DNA of 64,000 nt from Faecalibacterium prausnitzii (GTDB lineage: Bacteria; Bacillota; Clostridia; Oscillospirales; Ruminococcaceae), in NCBI RefSeq assembly GCF_003287405.1, contig NZ_PRLD01000001.1, positions 248,001-312,000 of the forward strand, written 5' to 3'. The position numbers were made by a program, and so were the translations under genes. Of the stretch, positions 9,401 to 17,782 are shown piece by piece (position 1 is the first letter of the stretch; the number at the start of each line of letters is the position of its first letter). Below the pieces are notes generated by a model. It was given only the letters and a program-made list of their open reading frames with translations, was not told the DNA's origin and did no database searches.

Positions 9401-9994
9401 CTTGATAAGCTGCGGCAGAACGGTGGTATCCTCCTTCAGGCCGTGATCCTGCAATTCGATGTAGTAATTCTCTGCACCGAACAAGTCCCGGTACCACAGC
9501 GCCGTTGCCTTTGCGCGTTCGTAGTCCCCTGCCAGAATGGCTTGCGGGATCTCGCCCGCCAGACAGGCCGAAAGGCAGATAAGCCCCTCGTGGTATTGCT
9601 CCAAAAGCTGCTTATCCACGCGGGGTTTGGAGTAAAAGCCCTCCACGAAACCGGCAGAGACCATTTTTATAAGGTTCTTATAGCCGGTCTCGTTTTTGCA
9701 CAATAAGATCAGGTGGTTATTGCCGTCTATCTTATTTACCTTATCAAAGCGGGTGCGGGTGGCAACATAGACTTCACACCCGATGATGGGCTTGATGCCC
9801 GCCTTTTTAGCGGCTTTATAAAACTGCACACAACCGTACATTACGCCGTGGTCGGTGCAGGCAATAGCGGTCTGTCCGCACTCCTTCACCCGCTCCATCA
9901 GCTGGTCGATGCGGCAGGCACCGTCCAGAAGGCTGTATTCCGTATGGATATGCAGGTGGGCAAAGGGACGGGTATTTGCGGTGGGTTCACTCAT
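6485..9994 (-). CDS. dnaE: DNA polymerase III alpha subunit
   Basis: An 1169-residue C-family replicative polymerase of the DnaE type. The N-terminal PHP domain starts at LHIHTEYSLLDGACR, the palm carries GPGRGSGAGS near residue 362 and the catalytic PDFDVDF at about 403-409, and the C-terminal half contains the HhH and an OB-fold region (MMAFTSVEDLTGTMEVIVFP). It lacks the 3'-5' exonuclease found in PolC. It overlaps whiA by four bases (ATGA), so the two are translationally coupled, and AGGAGG stands before the ATG. Whether PolC is also encoded elsewhere cannot be told from this window. Confidence 0.97.
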   Translation of the reverse strand: MSEPTANTRPFAHLHIHTEYSLLDGACRIDQLMERVKECGQTAIACTDHGVMYGCVQFYKAAKKAGIKPIIGCEVYVATRTRFDKVNKIDGNNHLILLCKNETGYKNLIKMVSAGFVEGFYSKPRVDKQLLEQYHEGLICLSACLAGEIPQAILAGDYERAKATALWYRDLFGAENYYIELQDHGLKEDTTVLPQLIKLSRETGIPMAATNDAHYLRKEDAKMQSILLCIQTGKTIQDADRMEFQTDEFYVKTTDEMYELFSMVPEACANTAKIAEQCNFDFEFGHTKIPYYKAPDGMDNQAYFEKLCWDGLERRYGPDVPQANIDRLKYEIGVVKTMGYTNYYLIVWDYINFAKSQGIPVGPGRGSGAGSIAAYCVGITDIDPIRYNLIFERFLNPERVSMPDFDVDFCYERRQEVIDYVNRKYGADHVAQIVTFGTMAARNAIRDVGRVMGIPYQQVDVVAKLVPMELKMTLKRALEVSSELKKLYDTDPQVTELIDTALKVEGMPRHASTHAAGVVITPEPTDYYLPLATNDGLPVTQFNMTEIEELGLLKMDFLGLRTLTVIRDAEVAVQKQHPEFSIRKLDYDDPDTYKMLGQGDTEGVFQLESSGMKQVLVGLQPQNLEDVIALISLYRPGPMDSIPTYLRNRHEPDKISYKTPQLAHILDVTNGCIVYQEQVMQIFRELAGFSFGQADNVRRAMSKKKHAVMEAEREHFVHGCTEPGHECPGCVANGIPEQVANQIYDEMSSFASYAFNKSHAACYAYVAFQTAYLKCHYPSQFMAALLTSVLDNTDKVIEYSGECARLGIKVLPPDVNISNGGFTADDNGQIRFGLNAVKNVGRNLIENAVTERREKPYTSLYDFCKRMHGSELNRRSVESLIKAGAFDCFGSNRHSMVEAVEGILKSIETDSRRNLEGQLDLFSVMSGEVQQGPQEDVYEIRPLAEYTPAELLQQEKEVSGLYLSGHPLDAYREKSARIGSHTIKALTGEDAHVQDGEKVRIVCAVVKNRMMTTKSNSMMAFTSVEDLTGTMEVIVFPKVLDRFRDAIQENAVVVIDGRLSVREDEASKLLADSILPIDSYDPTRLDKGRPDPVKTAARRVFIRLPSRSCPQYDKVVNLLEIFDGDIPVILYLEDTKQKLAAPRRLYTSGHPLFFKELERLLGAENVATK

Positions 9995-10923
9995 TGTACT
10001 GCCTCCTGTCCCTCCTGCTGGCGCTGGCGCAGATTTTCCGCCAGTGCCTCCAGTTTTTTCATCCGGTGCGATAAGCCGGATTTGCTCACCGCCGGGTCAA
10101 AGCAGCCGCACAGCGCGGTAAGCGAGAGATCCGGGTATTGCAGACGCTTTTCCGCTGCCTGCTGCAATACTTCCGGCAAAGTTTCCAGCGCGTGCTGCTC
10201 CTGCAAATAGCGGATGGCTTTCAAGGTCTGGGCGTTTGCCCGCGCCGTTTTGCCAAGGTTTGCGGTATCGCAGTTCGTCTGCCGGTTGGTCTGGTTGCGC
10301 ACCTGCTTGAACGCCTTGAGCACGCTAATTTGCGTTGCGGCATCCGCAGCGCCCATAAAGCGGAGCAAGCGCTCCACATTGGCACCGGTCTTGACGTAGA
10401 TCAGGTTCACGCCGTTGCGGCGGGTGCGGTGGGGCGCAAACTCGTGCTCAGCGAGCAGTGCTTCAAAATCCCGGGCGAGGTTCGTCCGGGAGGTGAGAAA
10501 TTCCAGATTATATTCCTTTTGCGGGTCGGTAACCGTGCCGCTGCACAAAAAGGCCATGGCGATATAGGTGCTGACACAGGTCTGGCAGCGGATAAGCCCA
10601 GGGTCGATCTGCAAACTGGTCTCCCTGCCGGTGGTGCCGAACAGCTCGTGCAGGCGGGCAACCTGCTCCGCATCGCGGATATTGAACTCGTACAGCACAC
10701 CGCTGGCGCGGGGCTTTTCCAAGATCTCGCCCCGGATGCCGCAGCGGGCAAACAGCTGCTGTGCCAGCTGCACGGTATGGGGCTGCTCGGTTTGCAGCAC
10801 AAGGCCGCGGGCATCAAAGTATTTGGCAAAGCAGGCAATGCCATAGGCAGCTGCACGCACACAGCATTCCTTGGTAGGGCTGCGCTGCGCGATCTCCTCC
10901 CGCGCACTGGATGCAAAACTCAT
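9991..10923 (-). CDS. whiA: WhiA family DNA-binding regulator
   Basis: A 310-residue protein with an N-terminal LAGLIDADG-homing-endonuclease-like region and a C-terminal helix-turn-helix. The family start MSFASSAREEIA and the C-terminal QYPDLSLTALCGCFDPAVSKSGLSHRM helix-turn-helix are clear. In Gram-positive bacteria WhiA influences cell division and chromosome segregation, and sporulation in Streptomyces. The ATG at 10923 follows AGAGGAA; longer readings into rapZ lack a ribosome site. It sits 16 bp after rapZ and overlaps dnaE. The yvcK gene usually found between rapZ and whiA is absent. Confidence 0.93.
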   Translation of the reverse strand: MSFASSAREEIAQRSPTKECCVRAAAYGIACFAKYFDARGLVLQTEQPHTVQLAQQLFARCGIRGEILEKPRASGVLYEFNIRDAEQVARLHELFGTTGRETSLQIDPGLIRCQTCVSTYIAMAFLCSGTVTDPQKEYNLEFLTSRTNLARDFEALLAEHEFAPHRTRRNGVNLIYVKTGANVERLLRFMGAADAATQISVLKAFKQVRNQTNRQTNCDTANLGKTARANAQTLKAIRYLQEQHALETLPEVLQQAAEKRLQYPDLSLTALCGCFDPAVSKSGLSHRMKKLEALAENLRQRQQEGQEAVQ

Positions 10924-10939
10924 AGTAGTTCCTCTGTTT

Positions 10940-11803
10940 TCAGCGCACGGCGTCCCGGTGCTGCACCCCGGGCTCATAGCCCAGAGAGGTGCAGTATTCC
11001 GCAAGCTTGCGTGCGAATGTGATGGAGCGGTGCTTGCCGCCCGTGCAGCCCACCGCAATAGTCAGCTGGCTTTTGCCTTCCTTGACATAGAGTGGCAGGG
11101 CGTACTGCAAAAAGTTCTCGTACCGATGCAGCAGCTCCTGTGCTTCGGGGTGGCTCATGACAAAATCCACCACCTCCTGATCCAGCCCGGTCTTGTGCTT
11201 CAGTTCCGGCACATAGAAGGGGTTGGGCAGGCAGCGCACATCCAGCACAAGGTCGGCTTCCGGCGGCAGACCAAACTTGAACCCGAAGGACATGATGGTG
11301 AGCCGCATGGCATTTTTTGCCCCGCCGTTTTTCATGAACAGATCGCAGATACGCTCTTTATTCTGGGAGGTGGAGAGCAGGCCGGTATTGATGGTATAGT
11401 TTGCACGTTCCTTTAAGGGCTGCAGGATCTGCCGCTCCTTCAAAAAGGCATCCCGGGTGGAGATGCCTTCTGCAATGCTGATGGGGTGGCGGCGGCGGGT
11501 CTCGCTGTAACGGCGCATCAGCACATCATCCGGTGCATCCAGAAACAGGATCTTATAGGGTGTTTTCTGGTCATCCAGCTGCTGCAGGGCCGTCTCGATC
11601 TGTTCCCTGCTGCGGCAGCCGCGCACATCCATGGAAAGCGCCACCCGCTCCAACTGGTTGTCGCCCGCCTTGGAAAACGCCGTAATGCTGGGCAGCAGCC
11701 CCGCCGGGACGTTATCAATGCAGAAAAATCCGATATCCTCCAGCGCATTCATAGCCACTGACTTTCCCGCGCCGGAAAGTCCGCTGACGATCAACAGCTC
11801 CAT
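10940..11803 (-). CDS. rapZ: RapZ/YvcJ family nucleotide-binding protein
   Basis: A 287-residue P-loop protein. The Walker A motif GLSGAGKS is at residues 8-15, IDNVP near residue 30, and the C-terminal CTGGKHRS motif of the RapZ RNA/metabolite-binding domain is near 245. Enteric RapZ steers decay of small RNA GlmZ and senses glucosamine-6-phosphate; the Bacillus homologue YvcJ hydrolyses GTP and has a less defined role. It lies in the conserved hprK-murB-rapZ-whiA order, which ties it to cell-envelope and carbon control. Confidence 0.94.
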   Translation of the reverse strand: MELLIVSGLSGAGKSVAMNALEDIGFFCIDNVPAGLLPSITAFSKAGDNQLERVALSMDVRGCRSREQIETALQQLDDQKTPYKILFLDAPDDVLMRRYSETRRRHPISIAEGISTRDAFLKERQILQPLKERANYTINTGLLSTSQNKERICDLFMKNGGAKNAMRLTIMSFGFKFGLPPEADLVLDVRCLPNPFYVPELKHKTGLDQEVVDFVMSHPEAQELLHRYENFLQYALPLYVKEGKSQLTIAVGCTGGKHRSITFARKLAEYCTSLGYEPGVQHRDAVR

Positions 11804-11834
11804 CTGTGTTCCCCACTCCCTCTATTCCCGCAGC

Positions 11835-12731
11835 TCAGCGCACTACGCGGATCTCTTTTTCCAAATCATAGCCGGTCTTTTCTTTTACGATGGTGCGTAC
11901 TTCCTCGCACAGTGCCAGCACATCAGCGCAAGTTGCGCCGCCAAGGTTCACCACAAAGCCGCAGTGCTTCTCGCTGACGGCGGCACCGCCGTGCCGGTAG
12001 CCCCGCAGACCACACTGGTCGATGAGGGCAGCGGCAAAAGCACCCACCGGGCGCTTGAAAGTACTGCCGGCGCTGGGCTTATCCAGCGGCTGCTTGTCCA
12101 GCCGTTTTGCCATCAGTTCGTCCATTTTAGCGCGGATGGCTTCCGGCTCGCCCGGGGTCAGGGCAAACTGCGCTGAAAGGATGCAGCCGCCGTTTTCTTC
12201 AAAAATGCTGTGGCGGTAGCGCAGGTCAAGCTCCGATGCTGCCGACTCTTTCACTTCGCCTTCGGCGGTAAGGTACTGCACCGTGGTCAGCACGTCCTTC
12301 ATCTCACCGCCGTAGGCACCGGCGTTCATGTAGACTGCGCCGCCCACCGTGCCGGGGATGCCATAAGCAAATTCCAGTCCGGTCAGGCCGTGTTCCAGCG
12401 CCGTTTTGCACAGTGCCGAAAGCCGCACGCCCGCCCCGGCGGTGAGCTGTGTGCCGTGCACCTCCACAGCGTCCTGCATGGAGGAAACATCCAGCACTGC
12501 GCCGTTGTAGCCTTCATCGGCAAACAGGATATTACTGCCATTGCCCAGCAGATAATACCGGACGCCCTGCGCCTTGCACAAGGCAACGGCGCGGCAAAGC
12601 TGCGCCCGGTCTGTCGGCTGCACGAACAGCCGCGCCGGCCCGCCGATCTTAAAGGTACAGTGCGCTGCCAGCGGCTCGTTTTCTTTATAAGCAATGCCTG
12701 CTGCGGTCAGCAGCTGCTTGAGTTGTTCCAT
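11835..12731 (-). CDS. murB: UDP-N-acetylenolpyruvoylglucosamine reductase
   Basis: A 298-residue FAD enzyme that reduces UDP-GlcNAc-enolpyruvate to UDP-MurNAc, the second committed step of peptidoglycan synthesis. The FAD domain shows CTFKIGGPARLFVQP and YLLGNGSNILFAD, and the active site has AGSTFKRP with the proton-donating serine followed by KHCGFVVNLGGA. YRHSIF and the overall length fit the short MurB form of Firmicutes. The ATG at 12731 follows AAGGAG by nine bases. It lies 28 bp after hprK and 31 bp before rapZ in one operon. Confidence 0.95.
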   Translation of the reverse strand: MEQLKQLLTAAGIAYKENEPLAAHCTFKIGGPARLFVQPTDRAQLCRAVALCKAQGVRYYLLGNGSNILFADEGYNGAVLDVSSMQDAVEVHGTQLTAGAGVRLSALCKTALEHGLTGLEFAYGIPGTVGGAVYMNAGAYGGEMKDVLTTVQYLTAEGEVKESAASELDLRYRHSIFEENGGCILSAQFALTPGEPEAIRAKMDELMAKRLDKQPLDKPSAGSTFKRPVGAFAAALIDQCGLRGYRHGGAAVSEKHCGFVVNLGGATCADVLALCEEVRTIVKEKTGYDLEKEIRVVR

Positions 12732-12759
12732 AGGGTCAGGCTCCTTTTTATAGAGAGTT

Positions 12760-13695
12760 TCAGTCCATTTTGTCATCCAGTCCCAGCCGGATCAGCAGCT
12801 CCTTGGCTGCGTTGTAGCCCATCTTCTTCTGGCGGTTATTGATGGCTGCGGTCTCCAGCACAACAGCCAGATTGCGGCCGGGAGAGACCGGGATGCTGGT
12901 GCTGGGGATGCTCACGCCCAGAATGTCGTAGTATTCGCTTTCCAGACCGGTGCGCTGGTAGTTCTTGGTGGGGTCCCACGCCTCCAGCTGCACCACCAGA
13001 TCCAGACTTTCGCTCAGCTTGACAGCACCCACACCGTACACGCGGGCTACGTTGACGATGCCGATGCCGCGCAGCTCAATGAAGTGGCGGATGTTTTCCG
13101 GTGCAGTGCCCATGATCTGACGGTTGGACACCTTGCGCAGCTCCACGGCATCATCTGCCACCAGACGGTGGCCGCGCTTGACCAGCTCAATGGCCAGCTC
13201 GCTTTTGCCGATGCCGCTGTCGCCAAGGATCAGGATGCCCTCGCCGTACACCTCCACCAGCACGCCGTGCCGGGTGATGCGGGGCGCAAGCTCCAGATTC
13301 AGCACGCTGATCAGGCTGCCCATCAGGGTACAGGTCGTCTCGTTGGAGCGCAGCAGGGCGACCGCGTGCTTCTGCGCCAGTTCCTGCATCTCCGGGAAGG
13401 GCGCCAGCTCCTCGCTGCGGCAGACGATGACCGCCGGGGGCTGCTGCCGGAACAGCTGCTCCAGCGCTTCGTAGCGCTTTTCTGCCGTCAGACCGGACAG
13501 AAAGTTCATCTCTGCCAGACCCATGATCTGCAGGCGGAGCTTATCGAAGTAATCATAGTAGCCAGCCAGAAACAGACCCGGGCGGTTGACCTCAGCGATC
13601 TCCACACTGATCTCATCCAGCTCCCGGGGGGTGTATACTACTTCCATGCTGACGCGGTCGGTCAGCGTTTTAAGCGAAACATTGAACGTACCCAT
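12760..13695 (-). CDS. hprK: HPr kinase/phosphorylase
   Basis: A 311-residue bifunctional enzyme that phosphorylates and dephosphorylates Ser46 of HPr, the switch for carbon catabolite control in Firmicutes. The Walker A motif GDSGIGKS is at about 158-165, and the HprK signature ELRGIGIVNVARVYG follows. The N-terminal domain has the usual length. GGAGGAACCAGG precedes the ATG. It heads the operon hprK-murB-rapZ-whiA-dnaE under a TTGTAT/TATAAT promoter. Confidence 0.96.
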   Translation of the reverse strand: MGTFNVSLKTLTDRVSMEVVYTPRELDEISVEIAEVNRPGLFLAGYYDYFDKLRLQIMGLAEMNFLSGLTAEKRYEALEQLFRQQPPAVIVCRSEELAPFPEMQELAQKHAVALLRSNETTCTLMGSLISVLNLELAPRITRHGVLVEVYGEGILILGDSGIGKSELAIELVKRGHRLVADDAVELRKVSNRQIMGTAPENIRHFIELRGIGIVNVARVYGVGAVKLSESLDLVVQLEAWDPTKNYQRTGLESEYYDILGVSIPSTSIPVSPGRNLAVVLETAAINNRQKKMGYNAAKELLIRLGLDDKMD

Positions 13696-13749
13696 CCTGG
13701 TTCCTCCTGTATCCTATTGCCGCGCCGTGCTGCGGGCACTCTTATTCTT

Positions 13750-13778
13750 ATTATAATAAAATTTGGCGTCAAATACAA
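13750..13778 (-). promoter_or_regulatory. Promoter of the hprK operon
   Basis: On the minus strand, TTGTAT (13773-13778) and TATAAT (13750-13755) are 17 bp apart, 55 bp upstream of the hprK ATG. Confidence 0.65.
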
Positions 13779-13846
13779 CGCCCGGGGCGCTGTTTTTGTA
13801 CTGCAGGCAGGAAACCGACGCTGCATCGCTGCCCGTGCACAGGATT

Positions 13847-13917
13847 TTTACATTTTTCTTACTTTACATGGGTTTTACATTTCGTCGATTTCAAATTTTA
13901 CATTATTTTTCTATACT
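13847..13917 (+). promoter_or_regulatory. PHO-box promoter of the phosphate module
   Basis: Four TTTACA hexamers lie on the plus strand at 13847-13852, 13863-13868, 13874-13879 and 13897-13902. The middle pair is spaced exactly 11 bp start to start, and the last is 23 bp further, close to two turns. TATACT at 13912-13917 is a fitting -10, with no normal -35. This matches the PhoP/PhoB-type box of Firmicutes (TT-A/T/C-ACA repeats every 11 bp). It stands upstream of a phosphate transporter and a PhoB/PhoR-type pair. Confidence 0.65.
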
Positions 13918-13964
13918 TAAAGCACAGGAGAAAAACACGTCAAGATAAAGTGAGGAAAACACTT

Positions 13965-15746
13965 ATGACCATTTTTAATGTCTTTTCGCTGCTGGGAGGT
14001 CTGGCTCTGTTTTTGTTCGGTATGGACATCATGGGCAAGGCACTGGAAAAGCAGGCCGGCGGCCAGCTGCAAAAAATTCTCAGCAAACTGACCGATAACC
14101 CCCTCAAGGGCTTTTTTTTGGGTCTGTGTGTGACCGCCGTCATCCAGAGCTCCAGCGCTACCACCGTTATGGTGGTGGGCTTTGTCAACAGCGGCATCAT
14201 GGAGCTGCATCAGGCCATTGGCGTGATCATGGGCAGCAACGTGGGCACCACCGTGACCAGCTGGATCTTGAGCCTTTCCGGTTTGCAGGGCGACAGCCTG
14301 TTCATCCAGCTGCTCAAACCTACTTCTTTCAGCCCGGTGCTTGCATTTATCGGCATTTTGCTGTATATGTGTAAGAGTGAGAAGAAAAAAGGCGTGGGCA
14401 CTATCCTCATCGGCTTTGCCGTGCTGATGACCGGCATGACCACCATGTCCAACGCGGTGCTGCCGCTGCAGAACGAGGCATGGTTCACCAGTCTGTTCAC
14501 CCGCTTCTCCAACCCCCTGCTGGGCGTTCTGGTGGGCGCACTGGTCACCGGCATCATCCAGAGCTCCAGCGCCAGCGTGGGCATCCTGCAGGCGCTGAGC
14601 GCCACCGGTGTCATCACCTACGGCAGTGCCATCCCCATCATCATGGGTCAGAACATCGGCACCTGTGTAACTGCACTGCTGTCCTCGGTGGGTGCGAACA
14701 AAAACGCCCGCCGCGCTGCTATGGTGCACCTGTACTTCAACATCATCGGTGTGACTATTTTCCTGTTCGGTTTCTACGGGCTCAACGCTGTCTGCCGCTT
14801 TGCCTTTGTGAATACCACCATTGAGGCCTGGGGCATCGCAATCGTGCACTCGGTGTTCAACATTCTGGCCACTGTCATTCTGCTGCCCTTTGCCACTGGG
14901 CTGGAAAAGCTGGCTATCCTGACTATTCCCGATTCCCCGGAAAAAGAGGAGTTTGCTCTGCTGGATGACCGTCTGCTGAACACCCCTGCTATGGCTGTGG
15001 AGCGTGCCCGTGCCGCTACCGCTGAAATGGCAGAACTTGCCCGGGTGGGCGTGGTGCAGGCCATGAGCCTGACCCATGAATGGAGCGACGAGCTAGCCCA
15101 GAAGGTGCGGGACGAGGAGTGCCGGGTGGACCGGTACGAGGACGCGCTGGGCACTTATCTGGTCAAGCTGTCCAGCCGGGAACTGAACCACGCCGACAGC
15201 CAGAGCGTGAACACCCTGCTGCACACCATCAGCGATTTTGAGCGCATCAGCGACCATTCCGTCAACCTTCTGGAATCCGCCGAGGAGATGCACCAGAAGG
15301 ACATCCACTTTTCCAAGGATGCACAGGAGGAGCTGCAGGTGCTGGAGGATGCGGTGCAGGACACCCTGAGCCGCACCACCGATGCCTTCCGCAAGGGCGA
15401 TCTGCACCTTGCTTCTAAGGTGGAGCCACTGGAGGCTGTGGTCAACGAGCTGGTGCGTGCCATCAAGGCGCGGCACGTTGCCCGCCTGCAGGCCGGCAGC
15501 TGCTCCATCGAGTACGGTTTTGTGCTGGACGATCTGCTGACCAACTACGAGCGTGTGTGCGACCATTGCAGCAATGTGGCGGTTGCACAGATCGAGGTGG
15601 CGCAGGACAGCTTTGACACCCACGCCTACCTGAACGACCTGCGTCACGGCAACGACACCAAGGAAAGCGAAGAATTCCATCGCCGTCTGGGCCGCTACCG
15701 TGAGCGGTATCTGTTCCCGGACGGACAGACTGCTGAGGAGAACTGA
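13965..15746 (+). CDS. Na+/phosphate cotransporter with PhoU-like tail
   Basis: A 593-residue NptA/PNaS family membrane protein that would import phosphate with sodium. Two copies of the family repeat are visible, each with a QSSS motif (AVIQSSSATTVMVVGFVNSG and GIIQSSSASVGILQAL), within about ten membrane segments over the first 330 residues. Residues from about 350 to the end form a soluble helical PhoU-like domain (EEMHQKD, ERISDHSVNLLESAE, YERVCDHCSNVAVAQ). The ATG at 13965 follows AGGAAA; an in-frame GTG fifteen bases earlier overlaps that site. It is followed after three bases by a response regulator gene and is preceded by a PHO box. Confidence 0.92.
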   Translation: MTIFNVFSLLGGLALFLFGMDIMGKALEKQAGGQLQKILSKLTDNPLKGFFLGLCVTAVIQSSSATTVMVVGFVNSGIMELHQAIGVIMGSNVGTTVTSWILSLSGLQGDSLFIQLLKPTSFSPVLAFIGILLYMCKSEKKKGVGTILIGFAVLMTGMTTMSNAVLPLQNEAWFTSLFTRFSNPLLGVLVGALVTGIIQSSSASVGILQALSATGVITYGSAIPIIMGQNIGTCVTALLSSVGANKNARRAAMVHLYFNIIGVTIFLFGFYGLNAVCRFAFVNTTIEAWGIAIVHSVFNILATVILLPFATGLEKLAILTIPDSPEKEEFALLDDRLLNTPAMAVERARAATAEMAELARVGVVQAMSLTHEWSDELAQKVRDEECRVDRYEDALGTYLVKLSSRELNHADSQSVNTLLHTISDFERISDHSVNLLESAEEMHQKDIHFSKDAQEELQVLEDAVQDTLSRTTDAFRKGDLHLASKVEPLEAVVNELVRAIKARHVARLQAGSCSIEYGFVLDDLLTNYERVCDHCSNVAVAQIEVAQDSFDTHAYLNDLRHGNDTKESEEFHRRLGRYRERYLFPDGQTAEEN

Positions 15747-15749
15747 ATT

Positions 15750-16436
15750 ATGATCTATATCGTAGAGGACGACGCTTCCATCCGGGAACTGGAGCAGTAT
15801 GCCCTGCAATCCAATGGCTACGAGGTGCAGGGCTTTGAAAGTGCCGAGCCCTTCTGGCAGGCTATGCGTGCCGCCGAGCCGGAACTTGTGATCTTAGACG
15901 TGATGCTGCCCGGCGAGGATGGCTTTTCCATCCTGAAAAAGCTGCGCAATACCCCTTCCCTGCGCAAACTGCCCATCATTATGGTCACTGCAAAATCCAG
16001 CGAGCTGGACACCGTGCGCGGGCTGGACTGCGGCGCGGATGATTACATTGCAAAGCCCTTTGGCATTATGGAGTTTCTCAGCCGGGTGCGTGTGGCACTA
16101 CGGCGCTCTGCCCCGGAGGTAAGACCGGACGTGCTGGTGTTCCATGAAATTCAGCTGGACAACGCCCGCCACAGCGTTACGGTAAACAGCACCCCTGTGG
16201 AGCTGACCTACAAAGAATACTGCCTGCTGCGGCTGTTGCTGGAAAACACCAGTCTGGTAGTGACCCGCGAGACCATTTTGCAGGTGGTGTGGGGCACCGA
16301 CATCTCGGTGGAGAGCCGTACCGTGGATATGCACATCCGCACCCTGCGCAAAAAGCTGGGCGACGCGGGGCGTTACATCTGCACCGTGCGCAAGGTGGGC
16401 TACAAGCTGACCGATGAGGAGGCCGAAGAAGAATGA
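15750..16436 (+). CDS. PhoB-type response regulator (OmpR family)
   Basis: A 228-residue two-domain regulator. The receiver domain has the acidic pair EDD at 6-8, the phosphoacceptor Asp50 (LVILDVMLPGEDG) and Lys in IAKPFG. The C-terminal winged helix ends TVRKVGYKLTDEE and contains the recognition-helix pattern SRTVDMHIRTLRKKLG. It lies between a phosphate transporter and a PhoR-type kinase, so control of the upstream PHO box by this protein is a reasonable inference. The gene overlaps the kinase gene by four bases. Confidence 0.92.
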   Translation: MIYIVEDDASIRELEQYALQSNGYEVQGFESAEPFWQAMRAAEPELVILDVMLPGEDGFSILKKLRNTPSLRKLPIIMVTAKSSELDTVRGLDCGADDYIAKPFGIMEFLSRVRVALRRSAPEVRPDVLVFHEIQLDNARHSVTVNSTPVELTYKEYCLLRLLLENTSLVVTRETILQVVWGTDISVESRTVDMHIRTLRKKLGDAGRYICTVRKVGYKLTDEEAEEE

Positions 16437-17782
16437 AGCTGCGCAGCATGGAAGAAAAAATCAGCTACCGGTTGTTCCTGATGGGCTTTCTGGGGCTTAT
16501 ATTCACCGCAGCGCTGTGCATTTTTGTATTCCATAAAGCCTTTACGGCGCAGGCGTGGTCGGGGCTGGAGCGCGAGAGCGACCTTGTGCGCGCCGGGTAC
16601 GAGCAGACCGGAGACCCCGCGCAGCTGAGTGCCTTTGTGACCGATGATCTGCGCGTGACACTGATCAGTCAGGACGGCAGCGTACTGTTTGAATCTGCCA
16701 CCGACCAGCCTATGGAAAATCATCTGACCCGCCCGGAGATCCGCGATGCCATTGCAAACGGCGAGGGACGGAACATCCGCGATTCCCAGACCATGGGCTA
16801 CGAGACCTATTACTACGCGCTCCGGCTTTCCGGCGGGGACGTGCTGCGCGTGGCGCAGGACGCCGAGACCGTATGGTCTATCTACGACTCCACTATCCCG
16901 GCCATCGTACTGAGCTGTGTAGCGCTGATGCTGGCCGCTGCGGTGCTGGCTGCTCTGCTGACCAAGGCATTGGTACAGCCGGTGCTGAACATGACCGAGG
17001 ATCTGGATCACATTCAGGAAAACGTGCCCTACCGGGAGCTGATTCCCTTTGCGGAAAGCATCCATTCTGACCGCATTCTGCGGGAGAACAACGAGAAAAT
17101 GCGGCAGGAGTTTACCGCCAATGTCAGCCACGAGCTCAAGACCCCACTGACCAGCATTTCCGGCTATGCAGAGCTGATTGAGACCGGCATTGCAAAGCCG
17201 GAGGATGTGCCGGATTTCGGCCGCAAGATCCACAGCGAAGCCACCCGCATGATCCAGCTGGTCAACGACATTTTGCAGCTTTCCAAACTGGATACCGTAA
17301 GCGAGACCGGGGACGCCCCGGTGATGGAAACGGTAGACCTTTTGGATGTTGCCAAGGAATGCGTGGAGCGCCAGAAACTGAATGCACGCCGCGCCTATAT
17401 CTCCCTGACCTATCTGGGCGAGAGTGCCCCGGTGCTGGGCAGCCGCGCGCTGCTGGATGAACTGTGCCAGAACCTGTGCGACAACGCCATCCGCTACAAC
17501 CGCCCGGGCGGCAAGGTGCAGATCATTACCGCTTGCAGCCGGGACGGGCACTGCTCCCTGACCGTAACAGATAACGGCATCGGCATCCCGCGGGAGGCAC
17601 AGTCCAGCGTGTTCGAGCGCTTCTACCGGGTGGATAAGAGCCGCAGCAAGGCCACCGGCGGCACCGGACTTGGGCTTGCCATCGTCAAGCACATTGCCCG
17701 CATCCACAATGCCCGCATCAAGCTGGAAAGTCAGGTAGACGTTGGAACCACCATCACCGTTACCTTCCCCACTGCCTCTTAA
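16433..17782 (+). CDS. PhoR-type sensor histidine kinase
   Basis: A 449-residue membrane kinase. A first membrane segment is at about 14-34, an extracytoplasmic sensor of about 120 residues follows, and a second segment is at about 153-178. The phosphoacceptor is His233 in NVSHELKTPLTSISGYAELI; the ATPase domain shows LCDNAIRYN (N box), DNGIGIP (G1) and GGTGLGLAIVKHI (G2). No PAS domain is visible between membrane and kinase core, unlike many PhoR proteins. Its stop shares the sequence TTAA with the stop of the convergent gerAC-like gene, so the two genes overlap by four bases. Confidence 0.92.
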   Translation: MKLRSMEEKISYRLFLMGFLGLIFTAALCIFVFHKAFTAQAWSGLERESDLVRAGYEQTGDPAQLSAFVTDDLRVTLISQDGSVLFESATDQPMENHLTRPEIRDAIANGEGRNIRDSQTMGYETYYYALRLSGGDVLRVAQDAETVWSIYDSTIPAIVLSCVALMLAAAVLAALLTKALVQPVLNMTEDLDHIQENVPYRELIPFAESIHSDRILRENNEKMRQEFTANVSHELKTPLTSISGYAELIETGIAKPEDVPDFGRKIHSEATRMIQLVNDILQLSKLDTVSETGDAPVMETVDLLDVAKECVERQKLNARRAYISLTYLGESAPVLGSRALLDELCQNLCDNAIRYNRPGGKVQIITACSRDGHCSLTVTDNGIGIPREAQSSVFERFYRVDKSRSKATGGTGLGLAIVKHIARIHNARIKLESQVDVGTTITVTFPTAS

